In this document: in pieces, positions 37,471-45,737 of the stretch
Position numbering within the stretch: position 1 is the stretch's first letter
Layout of the letters: the number at the start of each line of letters is the position of its first letter
Origin: an uncultured Campylobacter sp.
GTDB lineage: Bacteria > Campylobacterota > Campylobacteria > Campylobacterales > Campylobacteraceae
Assembly: GCF_938045205.1 (NCBI RefSeq)
Contig: NZ_CALIMY010000138.1
Coordinates: forward strand, 15,672 to 79,671
Length of the DNA stretch: 64,000 nucleotides
Direction of reading: 5' to 3'
The notes under the pieces: model-generated
The model's input: only the letters and a program-made list of their open reading frames with translations
What the model was told of the DNA's origin: nothing
Database searches by the model: none
Made by a program: the position numbers and the translations under genes

Positions 37471-38481
37471 TTACTCGTTGTTTCCCGCGATCGTTTCGAT
37501 TAGTTTGCGTTTGTTGCGGCGGTTGTAAAGCACCGACGAAAGGAGCGATAGCGCGATGAATAAGATCCCCACGGTGCCCGTTATGATCTCGCTTACTTCA
37601 AATTTCAGCTTGGCAAACATTATAAACGCCAAACACGCGATAGCATAGTGCGCGCCGTGCTCCAGATACGCGAAGTGCGACAGCGTGCCGCGAGCGATGA
37701 GATACAGCGTGATGGAGCGCACGAACATCGCGCCAGCACCTAGCCCCAGCATAATGATGAAGATATTATCGCTTAGCGCAAACGCGCCGATCACGCCGTC
37801 GAAGCTAAAGCTCGCGTCCAGAGTTTCTAAATACAAAAAGCCCGCGAGACCGTTTTTTACGCCGTCCGTGCCGAAAAGGCGGTCGAAGCAGGAGATGAGC
37901 AGATAGAGCAGGATCGCGCCGAAATACGCCGCGCCGAGCGTAGCCGAGCCCATTTTAGCAAGCAGCACGAGCCCCGCGGCTAGAGCGATCAGCGTGGGCA
38001 CGTTTGGAATGCGCTTTAAAAATCGCACGAGCCCGTTATTTTCGATTATGCCCAGCCAGTGTAGCTCGCGCTGCGCATCGAAGAAAAAATCGCAAAAGAC
38101 CATCAGCAAAAAAGCGCCCCCGAAAACATAAATTTGCGCCTCGTTCTCGCTTAAAATTTCATGGTAGCGGTGCGGCTGCTTAAGCGCTAGCACGAGGGTT
38201 TCCCAAAGACCCAGATGCGCGCTAGCCGCGACTATTAGCACGGGGAATAAAAACCTCATGCCAAAAACCGCGATCGGAATGCCCCAGAGGATAAATCTGC
38301 TCTGCCACACCGGCGCCATATCTTTTAGCACCTTGGCATTGACTACGGCGTTGTCGAAGCTAAGGCTGATTTCGAGTGCGCACAAAAGTGCGCAGATATA
38401 AGCGGCACCCGCACCGCCGATATAAAACGCGATAGCAAGCGCAATTAGGCTTACTACAAAAGAGGAGTAAAAATATTTCAT
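37471..38481 (-). CDS. DUF475-family membrane protein (TerC-related)
   Basis: 336-residue inner-membrane protein with about nine helices. LEISLSFDNAVVNAKVLKDM (about residue 40) and a repeat of the motif in LETLDASFSFDGVIGAFALS near residue 215 carry the conserved acidic residues of the DUF475/TerC family, whose members are linked to metal-ion handling. The two acidic-helix motifs suggest internal duplication. The start is set at ATG 38481 behind AGGAC, not 38517. It is divergent from the Na+/H+ antiporter-family gene. Confidence 0.82.
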   Translation of the reverse strand: MKYFYSSFVVSLIALAIAFYIGGAGAAYICALLCALEISLSFDNAVVNAKVLKDMAPVWQSRFILWGIPIAVFGMRFLFPVLIVAASAHLGLWETLVLALKQPHRYHEILSENEAQIYVFGGAFLLMVFCDFFFDAQRELHWLGIIENNGLVRFLKRIPNVPTLIALAAGLVLLAKMGSATLGAAYFGAILLYLLISCFDRLFGTDGVKNGLAGFLYLETLDASFSFDGVIGAFALSDNIFIIMLGLGAGAMFVRSITLYLIARGTLSHFAYLEHGAHYAIACLAFIMFAKLKFEVSEIITGTVGILFIALSLLSSVLYNRRNKRKLIETIAGNNE

Positions 38482-38568
38482 CGCTGTCCTAGCCGATTTT
38501 TTGCGCGATTTTAGCAAAATTTAGCCCTAAATTCTATATAATTGCAAAAATTCCAAAAAAGGCAAACG

Positions 38569-39888
38569 ATGCTTACCAATCCCGTATTTATCAGTATCTG
38601 TGTGATGTGCGCGCTATGCTTGCTGAGGTGCAACGTAATGCTCGCGATCCTAATCGGCACGATATGCGCCGTGCTCTCAAGCAATATCCCGCTGGGCGAT
38701 GCCATAAATTTATTCATAAACGGCAACCCTGAAAACGCCGGTAGCCTCGGTATGGGCGGAAATTTAGAAACCGCGCTTTCATATCTGCTGTTAGGCGTCA
38801 TCGCAAGCGCGATCTCAAAGACGAACTTAACGGCGATCTTGGTGCGCGCGGTGGCAAATTTAATCAGCGACAAAAAATACGTCTTTATCTTTTCGATCGC
38901 CTTTTTTGCGTGCTTCTCACAAAATTTAATCCCCGTGCATATCGCCTTTATCCCGATTTTGATCCCGCCGTTAGTCAAGATCATGAACTCGCTAAAGATC
39001 GACCGCCGCGCCGTAGCGTGCGCGCTGACGTTCGGCTTGCAGACGCCGTATATGGCGCTGCCGCTGGGATTTGGACTTATCTTTATGGGGCTAATCGAAA
39101 AAAATATGAACGCAAACGGCATCGCGGTAAGCCTTGGCGACATATCAAGCGTGATGTGGCTAAGCGCCGTGCCGATGCTCGTGGGCCTCATCCTGGCCGT
39201 GATCTACTACCGCAAGCCGAGGGAGTATGCCGAAACCAAACAGAGCCTGGACGCACATTTTAGCGAGCTTAGGATGGGTATGCGCGAATGGGGTGCGCTA
39301 GCGGGTATCGCGGTGTGCTTCGCGGTGCAAATTTGGATCAAATCCCTTCCGTTTGCCGCGCTTAGCGGAATTTTAGTAATGCTTGTGAGCAAAGGCATCG
39401 AGTGGAAGAAGCTCGATAATGTATTTGACGAGGGCGTGCATATGATGGGCTATATCGCGTTTTTGATGCTGATCGCCGCAGGATACGGCACGATCTTAAA
39501 AGAAACCGGCGGCGTGAACGAGCTGGTGCACGTAGCGAGCACTTTAAGCGGCGGCAAGCTAGGCGGTGCGCTGCTGATGATCGGCATCGGACTGCTGGTG
39601 ACGATGGGTATCGGCTCGAGCTTCGGCACGATCCCTATCATCGCTACGATATATTGCCCGCTAGCCGCGCAGCTTGGCTTTAGCACGGCGGCGACGATCT
39701 TTATCATCGGCGTGGCTGCGGGTATCGGCGATGCAGGCTCGCCTGCGAGCGATAGCACGCTCGGGCCTACCGTGGGGCTGAATATCGACGGCGAGCATAG
39801 CCATATGTGGGATACCTGCGTGCCGACCTTTATTTTCTTTAATATCCCGCTGATCATATTCGGCATAATCTTTTCGATGATGCTTTGA
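38569..39888 (+). CDS. Na+/H+ antiporter family protein (NhaC-like)
   Basis: 439-residue inner-membrane carrier with about 11-12 helices. The N-terminal segment NPVFISICVMCALCLLRCNVMLA and the later AAGIGDAGSPASDSTLGPTVG resemble the NhaC / ion transporter superfamily, in which acidic residues in half-helices bind the ion. Start ATG 38569 is chosen with a GGCAAACG leader. It shares a promoter-sized gap with the divergent DUF475 gene. Substrate could be Na+ or an organic anion; the family is broad. Confidence 0.75.
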   Translation: MLTNPVFISICVMCALCLLRCNVMLAILIGTICAVLSSNIPLGDAINLFINGNPENAGSLGMGGNLETALSYLLLGVIASAISKTNLTAILVRAVANLISDKKYVFIFSIAFFACFSQNLIPVHIAFIPILIPPLVKIMNSLKIDRRAVACALTFGLQTPYMALPLGFGLIFMGLIEKNMNANGIAVSLGDISSVMWLSAVPMLVGLILAVIYYRKPREYAETKQSLDAHFSELRMGMREWGALAGIAVCFAVQIWIKSLPFAALSGILVMLVSKGIEWKKLDNVFDEGVHMMGYIAFLMLIAAGYGTILKETGGVNELVHVASTLSGGKLGGALLMIGIGLLVTMGIGSSFGTIPIIATIYCPLAAQLGFSTAATIFIIGVAAGIGDAGSPASDSTLGPTVGLNIDGEHSHMWDTCVPTFIFFNIPLIIFGIIFSMML

Positions 39889-40071
39889 AATTTTATAAAA
39901 TTTAGCCGCGCGGCTTTGCTTTTAAATTTGCCTGCGCGATTTTGCCAAAATTTATCTGCGTCGCTCGCACGATCGGCTTAAATTTAACCGCTCGCGGCGC
40001 GTTGATGAAAATCATTGCTAAAATTTGAAATTTCGCATAAAATGGGCGAAATTTCATAGCAAGGAGCGGCG

Positions 40072-40515
40072 GTGGAACGAATTTATCCTTACGTGCAGAT
40101 CGTGCATCTCATCTGCGCCATTATCTTTTTGGGCTACATATTTTTCGACGTCGTGATTTTTTCACGGCTTAAAGGCACGCTGGGCGCGGATTTTGAGCGC
40201 GTTAAAAAGGCGATTGGCTCGCGCGCGATTAAGATCATGCCGGTTTGCCTTTTTACGCTGATAATCACCGGCGGAATGATGATGAGCCGTTGGGTCGGAA
40301 GCGCTAACGGCGGGTATTTCGGCACGCCGCTTCAAAAAATCTTTATGCTAAAAGTCACGCTCGCGCTCATCATCGCCGTGTGCGTAGCGATAAATTTGAG
40401 CTGCCGCGCGATGGGAAGGCCCGCGCCTGAGTTTTTACGAGCGAACATCCACAAAATCGCCTTTGTATTCGGCTTCATCATCGTGCTTTGCGCTAAGCTT
40501 ATGTTTGTAGTATGA
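40072..40515 (+). CDS. Small four-helix membrane protein, CopD/DUF2269-like
   Basis: 147 residues beginning at a GTG (40072) five bases after AAGGAG. Four hydrophobic helices; the first carries YVQIVHLICAIIFLGYIFFDVVIFS, with the early His typical of HemJ/CopD-like membrane folds. MMMSRWVG and HKIAFVFGFIIVLCAKLMFVV follow. It resembles HemJ at 7.4 kb in size and layout but lacks its PRLYVYH motif. Possibly a haem or copper-related membrane protein; function unknown. Confidence 0.6.
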   Translation: MERIYPYVQIVHLICAIIFLGYIFFDVVIFSRLKGTLGADFERVKKAIGSRAIKIMPVCLFTLIITGGMMMSRWVGSANGGYFGTPLQKIFMLKVTLALIIAVCVAINLSCRAMGRPAPEFLRANIHKIAFVFGFIIVLCAKLMFVV

Positions 40516-41128
40516 TTTATAGCGCAAAATTTAGCGCTGGCGGCACGCTTTTATCGCGAAATTCTGTAGCGTGGCACAGATTTAATTTTGCTTGCTTTTA
40601 AAATACGACGCTTGCTAAAAATTTTAAAATTCCAATTTATCGAGCGGGCATAGGGATTTAAGAATTTTAAATTCCGCCGCGTCTGCACCAAAGCACGAAA
40701 TTTTAAAATTTCACTCCTTTCTTGTGCTGTTTTGTCAAACGCAATCTGCAAAATTTAATCTCATAAAATTTTAAAATTTCATCGCAAGCTTTAAAGTGCT
40801 CGTAAAATTTCTCGCTCAATCCTACGCTGAAAATTTTGTAAAATTCTGTGGCTTTAAAATTTTGCAAAATTTTAAAAATTTTAAATTCTATCGCTAGGAT
40901 GCGGATGAAAACTCTAAAAAAAGCTCGCGTGGAATCGAAGCAAACAATGAAAAAGCGAATTTATTTAGCGACTTTACTTACTATTTAATAATCATTAAAG
41001 ATATAAAAAGCTAAAATTGCTTTTCGCCTGCGGGCGAATTTAATGTCTGCTTGCCATTCGGGCGGGATTTTGAGGTTTTCCGTAGCCGTGGCAATGGTTT
41101 TGAAATTATTTATGAGAAAGGAAAAAGG
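40516..41128. other. AT-word-rich spacer ahead of the binding-protein array
   Basis: 610 bp without a gene, with repeated AAAATTTTAAAATT words around 40740-40900. From 40,960 the sequence loses these words and becomes a promoter-like AT-rich region (TATTTAATAATCATTAAAGA) before the first binding-protein gene. The frame is open from 41051, but the ribosome site at 41115-41128 fixes the real start. Confidence 0.55.
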
Positions 41129-41938
41129 ATGAAGAAATTTCTCTTAAGTCTGCTCGTCGCAGCTTTGGCTAGTAGCGCGCTTTGCGCTAGGTCGCTCTCC
41201 GAGATCAAAAGTAGCGGAGTGCTTAGAATAGGCGTTTATGACGCGCAACCACCATTTAGCAAGATAGAAGACGGCGTGCATCAGGGCTTTGAGGTCGATA
41301 TGGCAAACGCCATCGCTAAAGATATGCTTCCATCAGGCGGAAAAGTGGAGTTTACCTCCGTGCTTGCAAATCAGCGTATAAAATTCCTACAAGAAGATAA
41401 GGTGGATGCGGTTATCGCAACTCTTACCGTAACTCCGGAGCGCGAGAAGCAGGTAGATTTTACGACCCCGTATTTTAGCGTCAATATAGGCATTTTAACC
41501 CGCGTCGAAGATAAGATTAAATCTTTAAACGAATTGCAAGATAAAACTATTTTGGTTCTTAGCGGCGGTACTGCAGAAACATACTTTGAAAAGCAAGGCT
41601 ATAATATCGCCAGATGCGATAACGCAAATGCCTGCTATAAGGCGCTAAAAGCTGGGCAGGGCGACGGGTATGCCGACGATAACCTAGTCGTGCTGGCTTA
41701 TCCGGTATTAGATAAAAAGGTTGAAGTAAATATCAAAAATTTAGGCACTTCGGATTTCTTAGCCATCGGCGTAAAAAAGGGCAATTCGGAGCTTTTGGAT
41801 TTTCTAAACGGCGAGCTAATCAAGCTAAGCAAAGAGGGCTTTTTCAAAAATTCGTTCGATAATTTCATCGAGCCTTACTACAAAGGAACTGCAGAGAAAA
41901 AGTATTTCTTGCTGGATGATCTTTATAGCTTGCTGTAA
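41129..41938 (+). CDS. Periplasmic amino-acid-type solute-binding protein, copy 1 of 4
   Basis: 269 residues: signal peptide MKKFLLSLLVAALASSALCA, then a bacterial solute-binding family 3 fold. RIGVYDAQPPFS begins lobe 1; TLTVTPEREKQVDFTTPYF contains the Arg that usually binds the amino-acid carboxylate; GDGYADDN carries the Asp that usually binds the amino group. C-x5-C (CDNANAC) suggests a lobe-2 disulfide. The tail YKGTAEKKYFLLDDLYSLL is shared with the next copies. GAAAGGAAAAAGG directly precedes ATG 41129. There is no ABC permease or ATPase nearby. Confidence 0.9.
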   Translation: MKKFLLSLLVAALASSALCARSLSEIKSSGVLRIGVYDAQPPFSKIEDGVHQGFEVDMANAIAKDMLPSGGKVEFTSVLANQRIKFLQEDKVDAVIATLTVTPEREKQVDFTTPYFSVNIGILTRVEDKIKSLNELQDKTILVLSGGTAETYFEKQGYNIARCDNANACYKALKAGQGDGYADDNLVVLAYPVLDKKVEVNIKNLGTSDFLAIGVKKGNSELLDFLNGELIKLSKEGFFKNSFDNFIEPYYKGTAEKKYFLLDDLYSLL

Positions 41939-41958
41939 TTTTAAAAAAGGGGGACGCT

Positions 41959-42762
41959 ATGAAAAAGATAATCTTGGCGTTAATGCTGGCTGCGTGTTCG
42001 CTTCTTAGCAACACTTTGACTCAAATCAAAGAAAAAGGGGTTATTCGAATCGGTATAGATGGCTCATCTCCGCCGTTTAGTGTCGCTAAAGCTGGCGAAT
42101 ATAGCGGCTTTGAGATACTCTTAATCGAAGGGCTTGTTAAAGAAATTTTCGGTGATAAAGGCAGCAAGATACAATATGTCGTAACGGTAGGCGATGATCG
42201 TATAAAAGCGGTGCAGGATAACAGAGTTGATTTGGATATCGCACTAATCTCGGTTACAAAAGAGCGCGAGAAGCTGGTAGATTTCTCCGATCCATACTTT
42301 AGCGTAAATATCGGCGTGCTAACTCGTAGCGACGATAATATCAGAAAGGTCTCCGATCTAAACGGAAAGACTATACTGGCGCAGCCCGGTACTACTGTGT
42401 TTGATTACTTTACGAAACAGGGCTATAACGTAGTACCGTGTGCGAGCGCGAATGAATGCTTTAATGATCTAAAATCGGGTAAGGGCGACGGATACGGCGA
42501 TGATAATCTACTTGTATTTGCTTACGCTGTAGTCGACCGCAAAGTCGAAGTAAATATCAAGAATTTAGGCTCGACGGACTTCCTGGCCATCGCGGTGCAA
42601 AAGGGCAATACCGAGCTGCTTAACGCGGTAAATGCGGGACTAATTGAGCTAAGTAAAAAGGGTTTTTTTACAAAAATTTTTGATGAGAGTATTGAGCCTT
42701 TTTATAAAGGCACCATTGATAAAAAGTATTTCTTGCTGGACGATCTTTACAGCTTGTTTTAA
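41959..42762 (+). CDS. Periplasmic amino-acid-type solute-binding protein, copy 2 of 4
   Basis: 267 residues, 20 bp after copy 1. The N-terminus MKKIILALMLAACSLLSNTL may be a lipoprotein signal (LAAC), although the hydrophobic part is short. The fold follows copy 1: RIGIDGSSPPFS, SVTKEREKLVDFSDPYF, C-x5-C (CASANEC) and GDGYGDDN. The tail YKGTIDKKYFLLDDLYSLF is almost the same as in copy 1. GGGGGAC precedes the ATG. Closest neighbour in sequence is copy 3, so the array arose by serial duplication. Confidence 0.9.
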   Translation: MKKIILALMLAACSLLSNTLTQIKEKGVIRIGIDGSSPPFSVAKAGEYSGFEILLIEGLVKEIFGDKGSKIQYVVTVGDDRIKAVQDNRVDLDIALISVTKEREKLVDFSDPYFSVNIGVLTRSDDNIRKVSDLNGKTILAQPGTTVFDYFTKQGYNVVPCASANECFNDLKSGKGDGYGDDNLLVFAYAVVDRKVEVNIKNLGSTDFLAIAVQKGNTELLNAVNAGLIELSKKGFFTKIFDESIEPFYKGTIDKKYFLLDDLYSLF

Positions 42763-42826
42763 TTTAAAGTGGCGATGGACGGAATTCTATTCGCCGGCAA
42801 ATTTTAGTAAAATTTAAAGGAATTTT

Positions 42827-43630
42827 ATGAAAAAGATTATATTTGCATTATTAATCGCTTCATGTTCGTTATTTGCTAACTCTTTAGCGCAGATCAAAGA
42901 AAAAGGGCTCATTCGTATCGGAATAGACGGCTCACTGCCGCCGCTTAGCGTCTCCGAGGACGGCAAATACAGCGGTTTTGAAATTTCGCTTATCGAAGAG
43001 CTCGTGAAAGAAATTTTCGGCGATAAGGGCGGCAAAATCGAATATGTCGTAACTCTGGGCAATGATCGTATCACAGCCGTGCAAGATAACAAGGTCGATT
43101 TGGATATCGCGGCGATTACGGTTACGAAAGAGCGCGAGAAACTAGTGGATTTTTCAAACCCTTACTTTAGCGTAAATATCGGCGTACTAACCCGTAGCGA
43201 TGACAATATCAAGACAATAAACGACCTGCAGGATAAAGAAATTTTAGCAGAGCCCGGCACTACGGCGTTTGATTATTTTAATAAGGAAGGCTTTAAAGTT
43301 ATCTCATGCGCTAGTTCTAGTGAATGTTTCCGAGCGCTAAAATCCGGTCGCGGCAGCGGCTATGCAGACGATAATATGGTAGTTTTGGGTTATTCGGTTG
43401 TAGATCGCAAGGTAGAGGTAAATATCAAGAATTTAGGCACGACGGACTTTTTAGCTATCGCGGTGCAAAAAGGTAACGATGACTTGCTAAACGCCTTAAA
43501 CGACGGGCTTGTCAAGCTCAGCAAAAACGGCTTTTTCAAGAAAATTTTTAACGACAGCATCGATCCTTTTTACAAGGGCAAGGCTGAGAAAAAATATTTC
43601 TTGTTAGATGATCTTTATAAAATGTTTTAA
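42827..43630 (+). CDS. Periplasmic amino-acid-type solute-binding protein, copy 3 of 4
   Basis: 267 residues, 64 bp after copy 2. N-terminus MKKIIFALLIASCSLFANSL may be cleaved by signal peptidase I (FA-NS) or II (IASC). Conserved elements are RIGIDGSLPPLS, TVTKEREKLVDFSNPYF, C-x5-C (CASSSEC), GSGYADDN and the tail YKGKAEKKYFLLDDLYKMF. PPLS replaces the PPFS of the other three, and GSG replaces GDG, so ligand contacts may differ. AAAGGAATTTT gives the ribosome site. Confidence 0.9.
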   Translation: MKKIIFALLIASCSLFANSLAQIKEKGLIRIGIDGSLPPLSVSEDGKYSGFEISLIEELVKEIFGDKGGKIEYVVTLGNDRITAVQDNKVDLDIAAITVTKEREKLVDFSNPYFSVNIGVLTRSDDNIKTINDLQDKEILAEPGTTAFDYFNKEGFKVISCASSSECFRALKSGRGSGYADDNMVVLGYSVVDRKVEVNIKNLGTTDFLAIAVQKGNDDLLNALNDGLVKLSKNGFFKKIFNDSIDPFYKGKAEKKYFLLDDLYKMF

Positions 43631-43645
43631 TTCAAAGGACAAAAT

Positions 43646-44449
43646 ATGAAAAAAATTCTACTAAGTATTTTGCTGGGTGCTGGCGCGCTTTGCGCTAATT
43701 CCCTAGCAGATATCAAGCAAGCAGGCGAAATTCGCATAGGCTTGCAAGATTCCCAGCCTCCGTTTAGCTTCGATGATAACGGCACGCTGAAGGGCTTTGA
43801 GGTTGACTTGGCAAACGAGCTAGTCAAAAATCTATTTGGCAATAAAAAGATCAAAATCGACTTTATCGCCGTAGCATCTAAAGATCGCGTCCCCTCGCTA
43901 GAGCAAAATAAAGTAGATCTCATCATATCCAAGCTTACCGTCACAAAAGATCGCGTTCAGAAAGTCGATTTTTCTTACCCGTATTATTCAGTGCAAATTG
44001 GCGTGCTAAGCCGTAAGGATGATAATATTTCAAGAATCGATCAGATCGCGCATAAAAAAATTCTAAGCGTTAAAGGCACAACTGCCGAGGAGCACTTCAA
44101 AAACGCGGGCTATGAGATTGCGACATGTGCCGACGCGAATGAGTGCGTCGCTAGGCTAAAGGCTGGCGAGGGCATAGGCTTTGCCGACGATAATACGGTC
44201 GTACTCGGATACGCTAGAAACGACGCCACACTTGATGCAAAAATCATCAACCTCGGCAAGGTAGATTATATCGCTGTTGCCCTATCTAAGGGCAATACCG
44301 AGCTACTTGATGCGGTTAATAGCAGCCTGGTAAAAATGTATAAAGCGAAATTTTTCCATAAGGCTTTTGACGAGGATATCAAGCCATACTACGGCGGCAA
44401 GATCGATAAAAAGCACTTTACGCTAGACGAGGTTTATAGCCTGTTTTAA
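43646..44449 (+). CDS. Periplasmic amino-acid-type solute-binding protein, copy 4 of 4
   Basis: 267 residues, 15 bp after copy 3. Signal peptide MKKILLSILLGAGALCA. Conserved elements are RIGLQDSQPPFS, KLTVTKDRVQKVDFSYPYY, C-x5-C (CADANEC), GIGFADDN and the C-terminal YGGKIDKKHFTLDEVYSLF. This copy has diverged most: KDR for KER, YSVQIG for FSVNIG and a weaker tail. AAAGGAC precedes the ATG. A tandem hairpin terminator follows, so the four genes probably form one transcript. Confidence 0.9.
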   Translation: MKKILLSILLGAGALCANSLADIKQAGEIRIGLQDSQPPFSFDDNGTLKGFEVDLANELVKNLFGNKKIKIDFIAVASKDRVPSLEQNKVDLIISKLTVTKDRVQKVDFSYPYYSVQIGVLSRKDDNISRIDQIAHKKILSVKGTTAEEHFKNAGYEIATCADANECVARLKAGEGIGFADDNTVVLGYARNDATLDAKIINLGKVDYIAVALSKGNTELLDAVNSSLVKMYKAKFFHKAFDEDIKPYYGGKIDKKHFTLDEVYSLF

Positions 44450-44501
44450 TTTAGACGTATTTAAAATTTTAAGGCGTCCTTTGACGTACAAACATACGCG
44501 C

Positions 44502-44556
44502 AGCTGCGATATTTGATCGCAGCTCGCTTTTGCCGCCAAGGCTTCGGCGGCAATTT
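44502..44556. terminator. Two adjacent hairpins, terminator between convergent units
   Basis: Hairpin 1: AGCTGCGAT at 44502-44510 pairs perfectly with ATCGCAGCT at 44516-44524 over a 5-nt loop, followed by CGCTTTT. Hairpin 2: TTGCCGCC at 44530-44537 pairs with GGCGGCAA at 44546-44553, followed by TTT. They lie between the end of the binding-protein array and the end of the convergent araC gene, so they probably terminate transcription from both sides. Confidence 0.7.
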
Positions 44557-44671
44557 ATAATTTAAATTCCGTATTTTTACGGATCCCGGTTGCGATATAA
44601 AATTTTATGAGATTTTGATATGCAGTTACGAAAGATTGTGGCTTATAAAAGATAGCCGGTCGCAAGAAATT

Positions 44672-45628
44672 CTAATCCGAGTAGTAAAATTTTATATCCT
44701 TTTTCAGTTGCATCGGCAATATATTAAATTTAGCCCTAAAAATTTTAGAAAAATGCGATAAATTATTGTATCCGACCATTTTAGCAGCTTCGTTTACGCT
44801 GATTTGATCTAGACTTAATAGCTCTTTTGCAATTCCAAGCCGCTCATTTGTCAGCATTGCATAAACGCTCGTGCCAAAATATGCTTTAAAATCCCTTTTT
44901 AGTGCAAATTCGTTCGTGGCGCAAAGATGAGCAAGCTCTTTAATGCTAGGTGGATTTTGCATATTTTCGAGTAATATTTTCTTTGCTTTTTGGACTGTTT
45001 TTATGCGATTTTCATCAAGATTAAGCGCATTTTCGGGCTCATTAAATTTATGAAAACTTCTATAAAGCATCTCTAAAATTTTACTTTCCATAAAAATTTC
45101 GCGCATTTTGCCGTCGTATATCGCGGCATTTTCGATTTCTTTAAGGATGATATTTTGCACGGCGCTTGTTTTAAATTTCTTCATGCAAACGGCTTGATCT
45201 AAATTCAAATTTTTTAAAATTCCCAGCTCATTCGCAAAAGCGGTGCTAAGCGCTATGCATGAGCTTTTATAGTGTTTATTTTCAAGCTCGTGAACGCCAC
45301 GCAATTTGCTTTGCATAGTTCCGAGCCAAAACTCACCTTTATTCAAGACGAATTGATCTTTATCCGATCTGAAGCAGATAGGATTTTCGCCCGTATTGAA
45401 AAATAAAAATGAATAGCGGCTGCCCCGTTCGTGGCGATGCAAAAGGAAATCTCTGCAAATTATATCGCTGCTATAATATCCTATCTCTCCGCCCGTATAA
45501 AAAGAGCTAAAGCCGAATTTTATACTTTCGCTTTCAAGCTCGGTTTTGTTATACCCACATTGCTTGGACGGCTCAATGTCGTTAGATATTTTTTGTAAAA
45601 AATCATCTAAACTTATCTCTTTACTCAT
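44672..45628 (-). CDS. AraC-family transcriptional regulator
   Basis: 318 residues. An N-terminal domain of about 210 residues contains HRHERGSRYSFLFFN-like cupin sequence. The C-terminal double helix-turn-helix has PSIKELAHLCATNEFALKRDFKAYFG and ISVNEAAKMVGYNNLSHFSKIFRAKFNILPMQ (given in parts). This resembles PchR-type regulators, which sense a ferric siderophore and activate its receptor. The gene is divergent from the TonB receptor at 45.7 kb with a 109-bp shared promoter region. Control of that receptor is inferred from position. Confidence 0.85.
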   Translation of the reverse strand: MSKEISLDDFLQKISNDIEPSKQCGYNKTELESESIKFGFSSFYTGGEIGYYSSDIICRDFLLHRHERGSRYSFLFFNTGENPICFRSDKDQFVLNKGEFWLGTMQSKLRGVHELENKHYKSSCIALSTAFANELGILKNLNLDQAVCMKKFKTSAVQNIILKEIENAAIYDGKMREIFMESKILEMLYRSFHKFNEPENALNLDENRIKTVQKAKKILLENMQNPPSIKELAHLCATNEFALKRDFKAYFGTSVYAMLTNERLGIAKELLSLDQISVNEAAKMVGYNNLSHFSKIFRAKFNILPMQLKKDIKFYYSD

Positions 45629-45737
45629 CTTATCCCTTTAGCGTTTAAAATAATCCCTCTGCCGTTTAGTATTTCTTGATAATGCATATCTTATTATAGT
45701 AAAATGAGTTTAAATTTTAATAATAAAAGGGGCGTTT
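45629..45737. promoter_or_regulatory. Divergent promoter region araC / TonB receptor
   Basis: 109 bp between two divergent starts. It contains TATCTTATTATAGTAAAATGAG around 45687-45708, with TTATTATAGT as the best -10-like sequence for the receptor, and an AT-rich leader before AAGGGGCG, the ribosome site for the GTG start at 45738. It likely holds the AraC and possibly Fur sites. No exact consensus is claimed. Confidence 0.4.
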
